A DNA stretch of 64,000 nt from Ceratobasidium sp. AG-K (GCA_037039685.1 JAWNGF010000002.1:3782001-3846000), one strand, 5' to 3'; shown: positions 23,077 through 36,590, counted from the first letter of the stretch. Numbers and translations are program-made. Notes: generated from the sequence alone by a model not told the origin.

Positions 23077-24194
23077 ATGCAGCCTAAAACCCTTGCTTTG
23101 CTCATTGCCTTCTTTGGCCTTGCCACAGCGGTGAGCTTATACCACATACTCAATATAAGCGGGTGCTAAATAGTTCTCTTGAATAGGCCCCTATCTTCCC
23201 GTCTCAACAGGGCACCGGACTGCCTCCGCGCCCCACAGGCACTTTCAGCGGACTGCCCCCTCACCCCACCGGCTCGTTCGATGGTCAGCCCCGACCTTCC
23301 TCTGGCATGCCCCCCAGGCCCAGCGGCTCGTTCACCGGCGTGCCTCCGTCTGGCACTCCTCCCGCGCCATCGGAGCACCCGGTAATCGCGCGCGCATTCT
23401 CTGCTTCCACTGGCTCTGACCGCCCTCATCACCCTCCGGGTACTTTCAGCGGGTTGCCTCCTGCATTCTCTGGCAAGCCCCCGCGCCCCTCGGGTGGCCC
23501 TGAGGCAGCTGGATTCCCTCCTGCCTCGGGAACGCGCCCTGCGCCTTCGGGAACGCCAACTGGTGTTCCGCCGCAATTTTCTGGCGCCCCTGCTCCTTCG
23601 CTCCAGGCACGGGCTGCCCCTAGCGGTCCCGAAGGTTCTTTCACCGGTCGCCCTCCCAAGCCCACCGGCAATTTCAGCGGCATGCCCCCAGCTCATTCGG
23701 GCAGGCCTTCTGGCTTCCCTCACAGGCCCTCTGGTGTTCCTCACTCTGGCGAGCCTCCTGTTCCTTCTGGTAGCCCCGTTCCCTCGCTCCAGGCCCGTGC
23801 TGATCCTTCGGGATCCTTCAGCGGTCACGGCCCTAAGCCTACCGGCAACTTCAGCGGTCTGCCTCACGGTCACGGCCAAAAGCCCTCTGGTCGCCCAAGC
23901 AGCGGACCTCCTCGTCCATCCGGTGCTCCCCAATCTGGTGCCCCTCCGGCCCCCTCTGGCGCCCCTAGCTCCATTATTCAAGCCCGCGCCGAGCCTAGTG
24001 GCCCCGCTGGTCCTTTCAGTGGCCGTCCTCCTATGCCTTCCGGCCAGCCGTCTGGAGGCCTCCCTCCTTTCTCCGGGTTGCCGCCAAACTTCTCTGACAG
24101 GCCTTCCGGCGGACCCACCGGCTTCGCGGGTAGTATCACCGGCCTTCCCCCTCGTCCCACAGGCGCCCCACCTGTTCCTTCCCAGTCTGCTTAA
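23077..24194 (+). CDS. Secreted Pro/Gly/Ser-rich repeat protein
   Basis: Two exons (23077-23130 and 23187-24194) encode 353 residues. Exon 1 is a textbook signal peptide (MQPKTLALLIAFFGLATA); the intron falls exactly behind it. The mature protein is almost entirely made of P-S-G, F-S-G-x-P-P and P-x-P-T-G units. A second order of repetition is visible: the motif (Q/I)-A-R-A-x-x-S starts at 23385, 23604, 23790 and 23979, so units of 73, 62 and 63 residues each open with ARA followed by Ala/Asp/Glu/Phe. No cysteines and no enzyme domain are seen. Probable location is the cell wall or medium. Fungal proteins built like this include Kex2-processed repellents, but the usual KR/RR processing sites are absent, so the comparison is weak. 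Function unknown. Confidence 0.78.
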
Positions 24195-25282
24195 GTAGTC
24201 GACCTACCGTCTGTTCTGTACCGGTAAAGCCCACTTTGTGACCCCAGTGGTGTGACTGTATGCGTATTTCCTAGACTCTTTGAATATACCATACTACTAC
24301 CCGTTCATTTATTTCCCCAAACAATCCGTTAGAACCAACTACCAGTCATAGTCAGTGTCAATTCCTCGGCGGAATTGTACCAGAGTATAAATCTTCCGTT
24401 GACCAATCGTCACCCGAGCGGCCCACGGACATGAGTCGAATTCGCACTCTCCGAGGCATGGTCTAGACTGTGTTTTTAACTTGATAAGTCCCACTGCATC
24501 GGCTAAATGACAGCTTTAGCATGTGTTCCCGCATCAAGAGCCCGTGCATCAACATGTGTCATTGTCACGTGAGTGAATGCACGCCGGTGGCTCAAGTCCC
24601 CTCGCCAATATGACAACAACCACTAGGTCCAGGCCTCTACGTTGAATCGGCCGTCAATTCTGATTTCTCATTTATCATCAGTTTGATATCGCATCGACAC
24701 TGCCTTCCGAGTATTACCCTAGCGATCCTTGTCCAAACCTTCACATGGCTATCAATTTATGTCACGACATCGAGATGAGCCTCGACCGCGTCGAAAGTCA
24801 GTTCAGAAACTCTCCGGACTTGTTGAGATAGACTTGCATAGGTGTTTCAATGAACGATATCTGTTCTACAATGTTCAGACCATTGTAGAAGTATGAAAGG
24901 GAAAACCTATTACACAATAATATTTGGGGGCGGCCCGACGCCAGTCCTTTTTCCCAACGTGGGAGGTAACTTAGCATAGCCGGCTAATACCACGCTCGGT
25001 TGAGAAGTGCGAGTATTTTGCGATCATATGATCATGTTCGAGGATGTTTGTTCGAGTTCCGAGATGAGAGTGGGAAAATGAAAGGGGTGGCGGCAACTAC
25101 ATCAAGCGTACATCCGTGTTCGCGTAGGCGTGCTGATAATTTCTTGCCTGATTGAATCAAGGTCATGATGGTACCATGATATTTGATTAAATGTATTTGA
25201 CGAGAGGGTACATCTGCATGATTGCCCACCCGAAGCCAAGCAATGCCTGCGGGCAAATACTTGACACTACACATACGTTCCC
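24195..25282. other. Convergent intergenic region
   Basis: This lies between the 3' ends of the repeat-protein gene and the GH12 gene. One TCACGTGAG box lies near 24567. No gene is supported. Confidence 0.45.
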
Positions 25283-26341
25283 TTAGTTGACCGTAACGCT
25301 GTACTCGGTGGTCGTGAGGGTAGCAGAGCCTAATATAAATACATCAGGCTAGTTCAGTCATCGTATTTGAGTGCTACTTGCCAATAAACGGCTCGGTTCC
25401 AGCCTGTACACCAGTCAAGTACTTGGAAGTCGAGAGGCCCTGGCTACTGGCAAGGTAGGCTAAGAATGGCAAATGGTCAGAATCCGCAGCGCTGGGGGGG
25501 CAGAATTCAATGAAATAGGCTTACTGAAGAAAGGCTTGAGATCGCTGTTGTATCCAGTGAGCTCCGAAGGCGCCACGAACGACCAGACGGTCCATGTTGA
25601 GACGGTACCCTTGAACAACTTCCAAGAGACACCGTTGACCTGAACACAGACATTTATTAGTACCAGCTTTCTCCGGATAAAGATAATGAAACATACCGAA
25701 GCAGTAGCGATTTGAGAGCCAGCTGGGCCGGCGCCGCCACGACTGCTCAACCAAATCATGATCTCGTCAGTGCTGCTTCCGGTAGCCGTGGTGCTGAGCC
25801 AAAGATCGTACGCCACATTGGCAACGAGTCCGGACGAAGCGGAAGAGTAGGTCCAATACCACCCAGTGGGGATAGAGGTGATGGCAGAAAGCTTCTTTCC
25901 AAGGCCAGTGTTGAGGCCCAAGTTTGCGTCTGAGTATATAATTAGTTATACTTCCGTGACTATGATGTCGCGAGCTTACAGCTCTTGACGTTGTATGGTC
26001 CTCCAGCCCATGTGTAGGTAGTCTTCCATGCGACTTTCTTGCCGTTTACGGCAGTCGCCTGAGTGGTCTGCGAACCAGACGTGGCAGAGTCCTTGCCCCA
26101 GAGGTTATTGTACAGGGTGTAGTATCCGCCGTTCTATCAAGGCACGTGTATCAGCTTTTTGTGCGATATATGCGTGGTGACAACGTACCTCGCTCTCAGT
26201 ATCCCATTGACCAGAAAGTACATTAAAGCGCTTGGACAAGGAGCTCTCAGACTCGCGTTTGGCGAGGCCAGTCTCGACGGGCGAAGCAGAGACGAGGGTC
26301 GACAGAGCGAGCGAGGCGATAGTGAGGAGCTTGAAAGACAT
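25283..26341 (-). CDS. Secreted GH12 endo-beta-1,4-glucanase / xyloglucanase
   Basis: Six exons encode 259 residues. The protein is a glycoside hydrolase family 12 enzyme, which cleaves beta-1,4-glucan or xyloglucan in plant cell walls outside the cell. It starts with a signal peptide (MSFKLLTIASLALSTLVSAS) and a short propeptide with two Lys-Arg pairs (28-29, 37-38) suited to Kex2. The mature part opens with FNVLSGQWDTE and has YTLYNNLWG, PTGWYWTYS, the nucleophile motif DEIMIWL (Glu158) and the acid/base motif GTEPF (Glu241). Length and both catalytic Glu residues fit an active enzyme. The last intron (25330-25381) uses a GC donor; reading through it would stop at once after the acid/base motif. 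Substrate preference between cellulose and xyloglucan cannot be settled here. Confidence 0.92.
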
Positions 26342-26924
26342 GATTACGAACCGATACAGAGCAAGTAGCATACTCCAACCCCCATTTTATATCGGTCAGA
26401 ATAGAGTCAAATGGGGTTCCAACATTCACAATCGTAACGGCCCGCCCCCCATGACCAACGCTAGAATGTCACGAATAGCCAAACGCATGTCGCAATTACA
26501 GCAGACCAGGTCATCTGCACGACCAGCAAGAAGCTCGGCGTAACTGATTTAGACCTGCTGAGCATCTCGACGTTAGCCCAAACGCTTGCGGATTACCCAA
26601 TCCAGGTTTAATCACTAATTAGGTGTTACTGCCGACGGCCCGGCGCCTTTCCTCGCAAGAATTGTGCGCTAGTGAGACAACAGAACGCTCTTAATTTTCC
26701 GACTCTTGGAATCAATACGTTCAACGTGAATATTTTTATCATTCAATGGCCGTTGAGGCCAGGACGAGCTGTTGAGGCTCACTACTACCTATCGCACAAA
26801 CCCCACATGTAGTTGAAACACAAGAAAATGATGCGTGCAGAAAAAGGCGTTGAGACCTATGATGCAAGATGACAATGAGAAAGCAGGCAGAAGTCAGGCA
26901 AGAACTGAAACAAGAGCGAGACGC
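26342..26924. other. Intergenic region between SAH hydrolase 3' end and GH12 5' end
   Basis: Contains the GH12 promoter. Nothing else is supported. Confidence 0.45.
26384..26391 (-). promoter_or_regulatory. TATA box of the GH12 gene
   Basis: TATAAAAT on the minus strand lies about 45 nt upstream of the ATG at 26341, implying a very short 5' leader. Confidence 0.5.
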
Positions 26925-28537
<1,613 letters not shown>

Positions 28538-28600
28538 TTTTGAAAGCGTAGAAAGGTACTGTGGTGGTAGAGATAATGAGTTTGGGGGACGCAGCCTAAA

Positions 28601-28607
28601 CTTTATA
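28601..28607 (-). promoter_or_regulatory. TATA box of the SAH hydrolase gene
   Basis: TATAAAG on the minus strand lies 64 nt upstream of the start codon at 28537, within the divergent promoter shared with the gene at 28803. Confidence 0.5.
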
Positions 28608-28802
28608 TCGCGTAAATTTCGTGATGCACGTGCCTCAACCGTACGATTCTGGCACGGATCCACTTGATCTCAACATTCACCCTCAGCCCAGTGTACAGAT
28701 CGAAGAGTATCTTTGCATAATACTTACCTCTAACATACGAAACGTGTGTTCCACTCAGTTTTATCCCAACTGGGGTATTTATCCGACGCATTCATTTCGG
28801 CC

Positions 28803-29169
28803 ATGCCCGCGGAAGAAACTAGCCAGTCCCAATGCCGAATCGCAGAGATCGAGCAGTTCAAGTGTTCTCCTCGGGTCGAGCTCGATGGCTCGACTCGGAT
28901 TTATTGCACGCCCATCCCGAGGATCTTTCGAATGTCAGCACTACGACGTCCCGAACACACATTCTAATCTACTCACAGTTGCCCGAACCGACCCGCGGTT
29001 GAAATTACCACGCTCGTCGATGTCAACCTTCAAACCGGGGAGCTCGAGATTACCCCCGAGGCGATGTGGGTTTTGATTGATAGCCTTTGCGAGTGGATAT
29101 TTATATATTCACAGGAACACTATGCCCAAAGCAGCGGCGTGGAGAGACCTGTCAACGTCATACCGTTGA
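28803..29169 (+). CDS. Twin-CX9C, Som1-like mitochondrial protein
   Basis: Three exons (28803-28933, 28979-29065, 29115-29169) give 90 residues. Four cysteines at 11, 21, 35 and 45 form two C-x9-C pairs, the pattern of small intermembrane-space proteins imported through Mia40. Around them are IEQFKC, YCTPIPRIFRICPNRPAVEI and a short acidic part, and the end reads MPKAAAWRDL. This resembles fungal Som1, a subunit of the inner-membrane peptidase complex that trims imported proteins; I make that link from memory of the family pattern and hold it loosely. Both introns are GT-AG, 45 and 49 nt, and both are needed: the first restores RIFRICPNRP and the second gives the conserved-looking PKxxxWRD end. 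No shadow frame explains the cysteine spacing. Confidence 0.6.
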
Positions 29170-31896
29170 GTGCGGAACACTGAATCTGCTCCGTGGGGGA
29201 CGGAAACCGTGCGTCTACTGTGTTTCTAGTTCGAGTCGTTCGGGCAGTCGGAGTACTCGAGCTGAACACCCTGACCTTCACGTTTAGCATGTACATTTCG
29301 ATTGCGCCGATTCCCACGCTAAACATGTAACTTCCACCCAATGCTATCTCCTATTTTCGCCCATGAACGCGCCACTCGGCCTGGCTAGACCATTTCAGCG
29401 CATACGATCGCCGCTTCGGCCCCAAGACTCACAATAGCCGTCGAAACGTTATCCTGTCCTGGTTTCACGGAATTCTTGGTCCGTGCTGTTTCAAGGCGTG
29501 AGGGATCATAACGGGGGGAGGCATGGGTCGTCGGGAAGAGTATAGGAACCTATGCCAGCGCCCAAGTCACCAACCAACGAGCATGTCACACGACCAACAC
29601 ACAACCAGCCAAGTGCGCGTCTTTTGCCTCTGGCCAACGCATGCTCCTTTTACAGCACGGAGAAATACGACATGATTGCCGGGAATACGACCCCGATTAA
29701 TTCCAGGATAATCCAGAATATATTGGGCGCGATGAGGTGCGACCTGCGTTCGGCGGATGGACGCATTTTGCATCATTGGACCCTGTCCGGTGACTAGACT
29801 TGGTCGCCGGACGCGACGGAGCCGTATTTGGGTTGTTTGGGCTGAGGCATCGCCACCATGCGGGGCGATCCTGTCGTTCTAGCGCCCTTGTGTGGCCTTC
29901 TCCGGTCCGCTGTTCCTTGGTGCTTAATGACCCGGTTGGCATTTGTACGAGCCTCTACCTCGAGCTAAAATGACGCACAGATAGGAACATACAGTCGGCA
30001 TCTAGCGTATAGAGTGTATTGACTACGCACTGCCTCTGATTCAAGCACACGCTAGGTGTAAATATCTCGATTCTACCCAGTCAGGATAAAAAGTTAAAAT
30101 GCCAATGAAATCAAACCTTCGTATCGTGTATGACGGCATCTTTTTCTGGACATAAATACAAATATACCCCTTAGTGCATCATACTTAGGTACGACCTTCG
30201 TTGAGCTCCCGCCGCACGATCCTATCCTCCCCGCGCAGTCTCGATGGTCGGTATATCTTTAGTATAATGACGTATAAAAAGTTGTCTCAGCTATTCTTAT
30301 CCGGAGTTTAGTTTGGTCGACGGACGAGATCAGCAATGGCCGCCAATCACTGGAGAAGCGAAACTTGTCGCAAGCGGTGGCCGCACAATAGATTCGGCTA
30401 TTACGCGAGCTTATTCTTGCGTATTGCTGGCGCTTATCAAGACGCCGAAATGTATGCTTGTGCTGATGCAATGCAATAAGTGACACAATGCAACCAGCTT
30501 GATGGGTTGCACAAGCTACGGCCCCGAGCCCGAGTGAAACAACGTCTCCCGACACAGATTCCAAACCTTCCTGCGTCATACCCGCCTCTCTTCCACCGAC
30601 AAGGGTTCATAGGTACGACCAAGGAACCTTAGGGTCCCATCCAGATCTTGATACGCATATAGTAACTAGGCGGGCTTCCGTCGCATCAAGGGCGCATGCA
30701 GGACTAGGCCTCTCGGGATCTCGTCACTTGAGCTCCCCCCGCGGGTCTGAGAGTGCGGGCGATTTACGACTGGCTCGCGAGCGGGAAGAGGCGCTGGGTA
30801 GAGTGAATGGATCATATGCGTGTTCTGTGTGGATAATGCGTTTGATTCATGTGGTCGCAGTGGTGTTCTGGGGTGCTCTGTGTTGAGTTGCCGGATTGTG
30901 AAATGTGCAGCGGCAGAGATTGCAATTGAGAGTCACATACCATATTGAGGCTGTTCGCTCGGGTTGTTCAGTTCAGCCGATCAATGTGGCCTATTCTCAA
31001 GGATGATTTACGGTCGGTATTTTTTTTTTTCTAATCGGGAATACGCCAAATGGGTTGGGTGGCCAACGGAAAATAGGTAGGCCTCGGTGGCGAGTTCTCG
31101 ATAAGCAACTAAATGTGCCAGATGCCGTGGGGTATGTGCCACACGGTCTCCCAAATTAAAACCGCGAGAAAAAAATGGACGTGACAGCCGGATGTGGGGC
31201 CGGGTGGAGCGGTGGGGCGGTGGGGCCCGTAAATGGCGAATGGGAGGATCACCTGCTTAGGATAAGATGCAGATAAGATGATTCTAGCAAGCAATACGCA
31301 CGCACGGGCGTATAGGGTCATTCAGGAAAGCGAGGATGATAGCCAGGGCGGGTTGAGTAAGAATTGGCAACCGCATCGGGCAAAGACCTCGGGGGGCAGG
31401 TCCGACGCGTCGAGGCGTAGGGGAATCGACGGGAATGGCAGCAGCGACCCAGGCAGAACTCAATGTCCACATGTGCGGTGCGAGCTCGCACTGGGGACCC
31501 TAGCGAGAGTCAGGGTCTGGTTGAATCCGAGTAGGGTCACGCTTGTTATGAGTGACTTGTGCCATATAGGGGCAAGGCAGGGCCGGGATTGGGGATGGAT
31601 GCCGGATTGAAGCCGGGGGATCCACCATTGACATGCGGCAGATATAAACGACGGCGGGTCAGCAGCTCTGCTTCAATCCAGCTGACTCTAGTGCGAGCGT
31701 GATCGCACACCTTGACCCAGTGAGTGCAGCGAATACATATATACGCGGTGCTCATTCGAGTAGAGCACCTTCCACCACGTCGTCGCCAACTGTCAAACGT
31801 CGGGCCGCCTCTCCGGCCACACACCCCAGCCCCAAGCGTTCCCGATCCAAAGAAACGACCGACGACTCGTTCCTCGCCCTGTTGTTGCCCGACAGC
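29170..31896. other. Intergenic region without a supported gene
   Basis: About 2.7 kb. It holds an 11-T run at 31020-31030, a G-rich stretch near 31190-31230 and, near 31643, TATAAA probably belonging to the next gene. Open frames in 31278-31897 are shadows or the unresolved 5' part of that gene. Nothing else is supported. Confidence 0.4.
31643..31648 (+). promoter_or_regulatory. TATA box of the conserved-unknown gene
   Basis: TATAAA lies about 250 nt before the first in-frame ATG (31897). It predicts transcription from around 31675, with no ATG in any frame before 31897 in the unspliced transcript. Confidence 0.4.
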
Positions 31897-33095
31897 ATGT
31901 CTCGCTTTATGCCAGCCCAGCCCGAGTGGCGCGACGAAGAGCGCGTTGTGCTGCCGCCGATTGCCGAGGACCGCCGTACGTCGCTGCCAGTGGCCAGCAC
32001 CAGCGGGTACGTGTTTACCAACACATTCGAGTCGCCCCGACCGACCGCATCGCCAACATACACCAGCGCCCGCCGGCCCCAGCTCCACAACCGCACCTTT
32101 TCTACCCCCACCATCCCTGTCCGCAACTCGATTGTGCACGACGAGCTCGCCTTTTCCCCCGTCCCCACCGGTGCGATGGACTGGCTCGGGCCTCGTCAGC
32201 GCGACGACATGGAGTTCGACCCGGCGGCGTTTGGGCTCGAGTCGGGCGCCAGTTCGCCAGCGTTTTCGTTTGGTCCCGGGCCCTCGCCGTTTTCGGGATT
32301 CAGCCCGCAATTCCATCCCCGCTCTCAAGCGCCGCTCAACATTGCCCAGGCACTCGCATCCTCTGCGCCATCGCCCATGAACAGCCCGGCGCTTGTCCCG
32401 GTCGACCCCTCGCTCGGTTCCCGCGACCAGCTCGACGAACTCAACTCGGTCCGCGCTAAAATCCGCGAGCTCGAGTTTATGAATGACCTGCTCCAGCTTC
32501 GCGTCGTCGAACTCGAGAACGAAAAGAAGGACTCGGATGCTCCTGTCGACCAGTCCGTGTCGCCTGCATTCCAACAGAGCTGGGAGGCCCGCACCGACGC
32601 CCGCGTCAAGCGCTTCTGCTCGCTCAACCGTGCTGGCAATGCTCTGTAAGTTGCACGCTCTCTATTTAGCTTGTGCTTACACTCCCCAGATGTGCTTGGC
32701 ACGACAGCCGCCGCGAGCGTCGATCCTACCCACCCCGCATGGCCCCACCTGGTCGTAAGTCCTCCACACTCCAATATAACTATCCCCGCTCACATCACAC
32801 AGATCTAAACTGCGGTTGCACATACGAGGAAGCCCTCTTTGAAGAATCACTCGCCAGACACAACGTCGGATCCTACCACCCCGGCGAAAGCGTCCGAATG
32901 GATCCCGCCCTACGCAACCCCCTCTTGAAACTCCTCCAATGGCGATACGGCTATAAGGACGGCGACTTTGAACGTGATCCCAAGTCGGGCAACTGGGTCG
33001 ACGGCGAGGGCGACCACGTTTGGGAGAACCGTCACACCTCTTCGGCGTCGTCTGGCCGTCGCCGCGAGCGCAACCAGGCTAGCCCCGATCAATAA
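31897..33095 (+). CDS. Conserved fungal protein of unknown function with a Cys/Arg-rich C-terminal module
   Basis: Three exons; introns interrupt after GNAL and APPG. The N-terminal 180 residues are Ser/Pro-rich and disordered, followed by a leucine-zipper-like coiled coil (IRELEFMNDLLQLRVVELEN). The C-terminal 110 residues are dense in conserved-looking patterns: CAWHDSRRERRSYPPRMAPP, LNCGCTYEEALFEESLARH, SVRMDPALRNPLLKLLQWRY and GYKDGDFERDP. I know this module only from uncharacterised Agaricomycete proteins and can give no function. The first ATG is at 31897, but the same frame is open and protein-like for about 66 codons before it, including two basic KRR/KRSRSK clusters, so the true start may lie in an undetected upstream exon. 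Cys and His spacing could suit metal binding, which is speculation. Confidence 0.7.
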
Positions 33096-35486
33096 ATCGT
33101 GAGTTTATCCGCTCCATCTTACATCCCCTCGCTAATTCCTCCCAGCATGTACGATTATTTATTCCACCGCTCATGGGGCGCTGTCGCCCTGCCAGCTGGT
33201 CCTACGATTACACGCGCTGTCGCCTATCGCATCACATTGTTTTCTCTAATTCTTATTTAGTATTGGGTCCATGTATTACTTGTCATGAGTATGTGTACAT
33301 TTGTATGCGTCGTTTCGAAAATTGAATCACTATGATTTGCTTTACGTATGATTTCATCTTGATCGTGCCCTCCTATTTTTTTGAGTTTGGCGGAGTTGGT
33401 CGGAACGTGGGCCGACGCTTTGCTTGTTTCAGTGACGTCGGTAGAGTGTACTTGATGGATAGGAGGTGCATGTTTCTAACCGCGACGGCCCGAGCAGGCC
33501 CGCTGTCTTGCCGACGGGAGGGGCTATTACTGGACCGTTCAAGCCGGACGTCGGGGAGGCAAATTACGCCAGGCGCCCACTTTATTTAGCCTGACCAAGA
33601 GTGGTTTAGCTCGCAAGAACACCTGAACCTTGTAGCCGTGACAGCCAGGACAGACGACCCATCCTTCAAGCAGACCCCATCCCAAGGGCAATGCATTCTT
33701 GCCGGACAGTGAGGGCAGGTGCAGGAAACGAGGGACAGGTCGATACCATCATCATCAACTCGAAACCTCTAGGATGCGCTCGGACCTCTCCGGTGTCGGG
33801 CTAGAAATAAAGCAGGATTCATGTAGTGTATGCCGACGTCTTGCGGATATCACCATTGCTCGCAGGGATTCTTTGCCGCGCCGGTTCGCTCGGACCAGAT
33901 TCAGAACGATAACAACAAGCATGATAGCCGTTCAACGGTAAACATGATAGCCGTCTAACAATAAGCATAGGCCGAATCATGTTATGGACAAACGCAGCGT
34001 CGGTTGTTTGTTTTCGAACGTACGCGTCCAAAGAAAGGTCATCGCACATCACAACAAACCCAAAGTAATTCTGATTCAAAGAACGAGGGGTACGTTACCC
34101 TGCCCACAATTTGGGGGGGCAATCTCGATGTGTCGTAAATGTCCATGGTTAACCCCACAGGTGGATAACGCATACACAGCCACTGATGGAACCAGGTGGA
34201 GCCGTAAAGCAACCCCTATCCAGGCCCCACCTCGCGCATGGAAAGGCTGGAACATGCGTACACGCCCAGACTTCGGTCAAGGGTCGACGAAATGAATGAC
34301 GGAAGGCTTGTCTTCGACTTTATCCTACGATGTGGATTGGCACTTGGGATGGGGGGACGCGAGGGGTTCTGTGGGGCTAACCGTGTGCGGCTCGCCTTGA
34401 GCTTGCGCACCACGATGCATTCCGGCGTGTTTGTGTGGCGTATCCAGGTCCCCTACGCCCTCCAAGTCGATCGAGTGCCATCGCGGCCTGCTTGCTCGTG
34501 CTCGTGGTTAACCCTCGCTCAACGCTTGATCTACCTGGATTAATTGACTTCATGAAGAGCATGATAGGGGCCCCGTGGCCTCGCGTTCGATCCCTACGAC
34601 CGAGGCGGTACAAAACACATTTCGCGGCAGATGGCGGCAGAAGTATCCTCGTGCACACATTTCTCCATTCATACACAGGCGGAATGTTTGCGGGCTCGTG
34701 ATAAAGGTCTATATTAGTAGTATAGTTTACGGTACCGACCTTTGCGCCCAATGTTCGTCCAATAAGGTACGTGCTCGCGCGGACTGATCCTACCTTGTTC
34801 CGTAGATGCTCGTGAGCTACTATTGCTCGGCCGCCTTTTTCAGCACGTTGCCGATCGGGAGTTTGGGTGTCTCCGAGCCCGATGCGTGTGTCATCAGGCG
34901 AGGACGATGGTCAGATGATTTCCTCATCGCCGATGCTGAGTTCAGTTCTCAGCTCGCAGCCCGCGCGCGACTTGTCAGGGGAAATGCTGTCAGGACTGGG
35001 TTTGATATGCACCAGGTTCATGGGCTTGGGTGTGAAGGTTGAGTATATGCGGACTAGGTGCTCAGGCGGTCAAATTATGACTAGGAATTGGCGTCAGAGA
35101 GGCGTCATTGTCGTGGTGGCGCTCTATGGATCCACCTGCGTTACGTTACCACCAAAGTGGGGCCCAACACTTTGTCTCGGTGCATACAGTCGTTCTAGAC
35201 TTGTGATAGACGTGCTCGCGAGCCATGGGCGCAGTCGTGCTTGACTTTGGAATCACGCTTGATCGATGGACGTATCGTGGCTGAATGCATGATCGATAAT
35301 ACTTCAATCAGACTATGAATAAAATTTTCAGACAAGGAGCGTGTAGGGTGTCCGAAATCCAAGAAGAGAGCCGAGACTGGAAATTTTAAGGAACGTGATC
35401 AATGAAGCGAGCAAAAAAGAAAGGAGGGTCACGAATCGAGGGCAATCGGAGTGTTCGGACCAGAGGACGATAACAAACGATAGCTT
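33096..35486. other. Intergenic region without a supported gene
   Basis: About 2.4 kb. A short direct repeat (ATGATAGCCGT, near 33920 and 33948) is the only pattern noticed. Open frames are below 130 codons and unrecognised. Confidence 0.4.
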
Positions 35487-36507
35487 TCACTGGGTCATCA
35501 TTTCGGTCAGGTAGCGTGCAATCACGCCCACGAGCTCGCGGATGAGTGGGTGTCGGTCTTCGCGAAATTTTCCAATCCATTTTTCGGACTTGTCTGGGTG
35601 CCACTAACCAAGAGGTCAGCTGGTTTCAGTGGTGCGCCAGTCCACTTACGATGAGCAACGCGGCACGGACGCGTTCCCGACGCGTCTTTCCTTGAGAATG
35701 AGCTGTGCTCATCAAGAAGGCCTCGATGTCAGCCTTGGAAATATCTGACACTCCCGTGACTGGCGAGGTTCGCGTGACAGGCATCGCAAGATGGCGCGTA
35801 GCCAGCAGCTCGTGCTCCGGCAAAACGGCTGGCAAGTTCATGATCCACTCCCAGTGTTTTGTGTAGATTTCATGATCATTTCCCAAGTTTGTTTTGGTCC
35901 CACTCTCGCGGTTCTCTTCCAAAGCCTGTTTCCGAGCCTCCTCTTTCTTGCGTTTATGCTCTTCCTCGATGAACTTGCGTCTCCGTTCCTCGCGACGCTT
36001 CTCGCCCAACAAAGACTCGCCACGAAGGCGACTGTGTTTGCGATCTTCACGACTGAGCCAGCTCGTGGTGCGCTTGTAACCTTGGCTGAAACGCGCGTTT
36101 CGTTGCGGACCGGTGCCGGCCATCTTTCGGAGGTTCTCGGCCCGGCGGCTCTTGGATCGCGCATGAAGAGCTTGTAGCTGTTCATCTACATACGTAGCGG
36201 CTGCGGCTGGATCATAGCGGGCGTAAGGCTGAGTAGGGCTTGGGTTGGGGTTCTGGGGCTGAGGATTTCCAAGCTCGGGACGTGGGCCTCTGGTGCGGAG
36301 GTAAGAGGAGGGCTGGTCTCTATAGAGCTCAAATATCGGACGCTCCTTTGTTGGACTAGCTAGCGAGAACGGAGAGTTCGTGGTACTCGAGCGGGCAGAT
36401 CGCCAAGGAGACGGAGACGGTGTGAATAGTGGCTTTGGCGGCGCAGCCAGGTAGTTAAATGGTGGAATAGTCGGCTTGAATGGAAATGGTTTACGGGAAG
36501 GGAACAT
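35487..36507 (-). CDS. WHPDK-module protein, member A
   Basis: Two exons (36507-35650 and 35603-35487) encode 324 residues. The N-terminus is Pro/Ser-rich; the middle is a highly charged helix (EKRREERRRKFIEEEHKRKK). The C-terminus has HWEWIMNLPAV, SKADIEAFLMSTAHSQGKTR, RERVRAALLI and then, across the intron, WHPDKSEKWIGKF and VGVIARYLTEMM. The same module ends the genes at 43727 and 56718. The HPDK motif recalls J-domains, but no full J-domain is present; NFKBIL1-like proteins have a comparable WHPDR end. Without splicing the frame stops 20 bases past ALLI. Start: first ATG of the frame (36507). A TATA element (36591-36600) lies 84 nt upstream. Function unknown. Confidence 0.78.
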
Positions 36508-36590
36508 GGCTAAGTGCAATAAAAATAGTTGTTGATGATATTGGTCGGAGTCAAGGGGTGTCGTCCACGCGGACTCTTGGTTCAGTGTCG

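Noticed and set aside
23166..23981. 271-codon minus-strand frame opposite the secreted repeat protein
   Set aside because: Arg/Gly-rich shadow created by the P-S-G repeats on the other strand.
31546..32574. 342-codon minus-strand frame
   Set aside because: Shadow of the conserved-unknown gene; Arg-rich, no domain, and the plus frame has conserved motifs and a TATA box.
33920..33960. Short tandem ATGATAGCCGT repeat
   Set aside because: Two copies only; no array or spacer regularity, so not a CRISPR or functional repeat.
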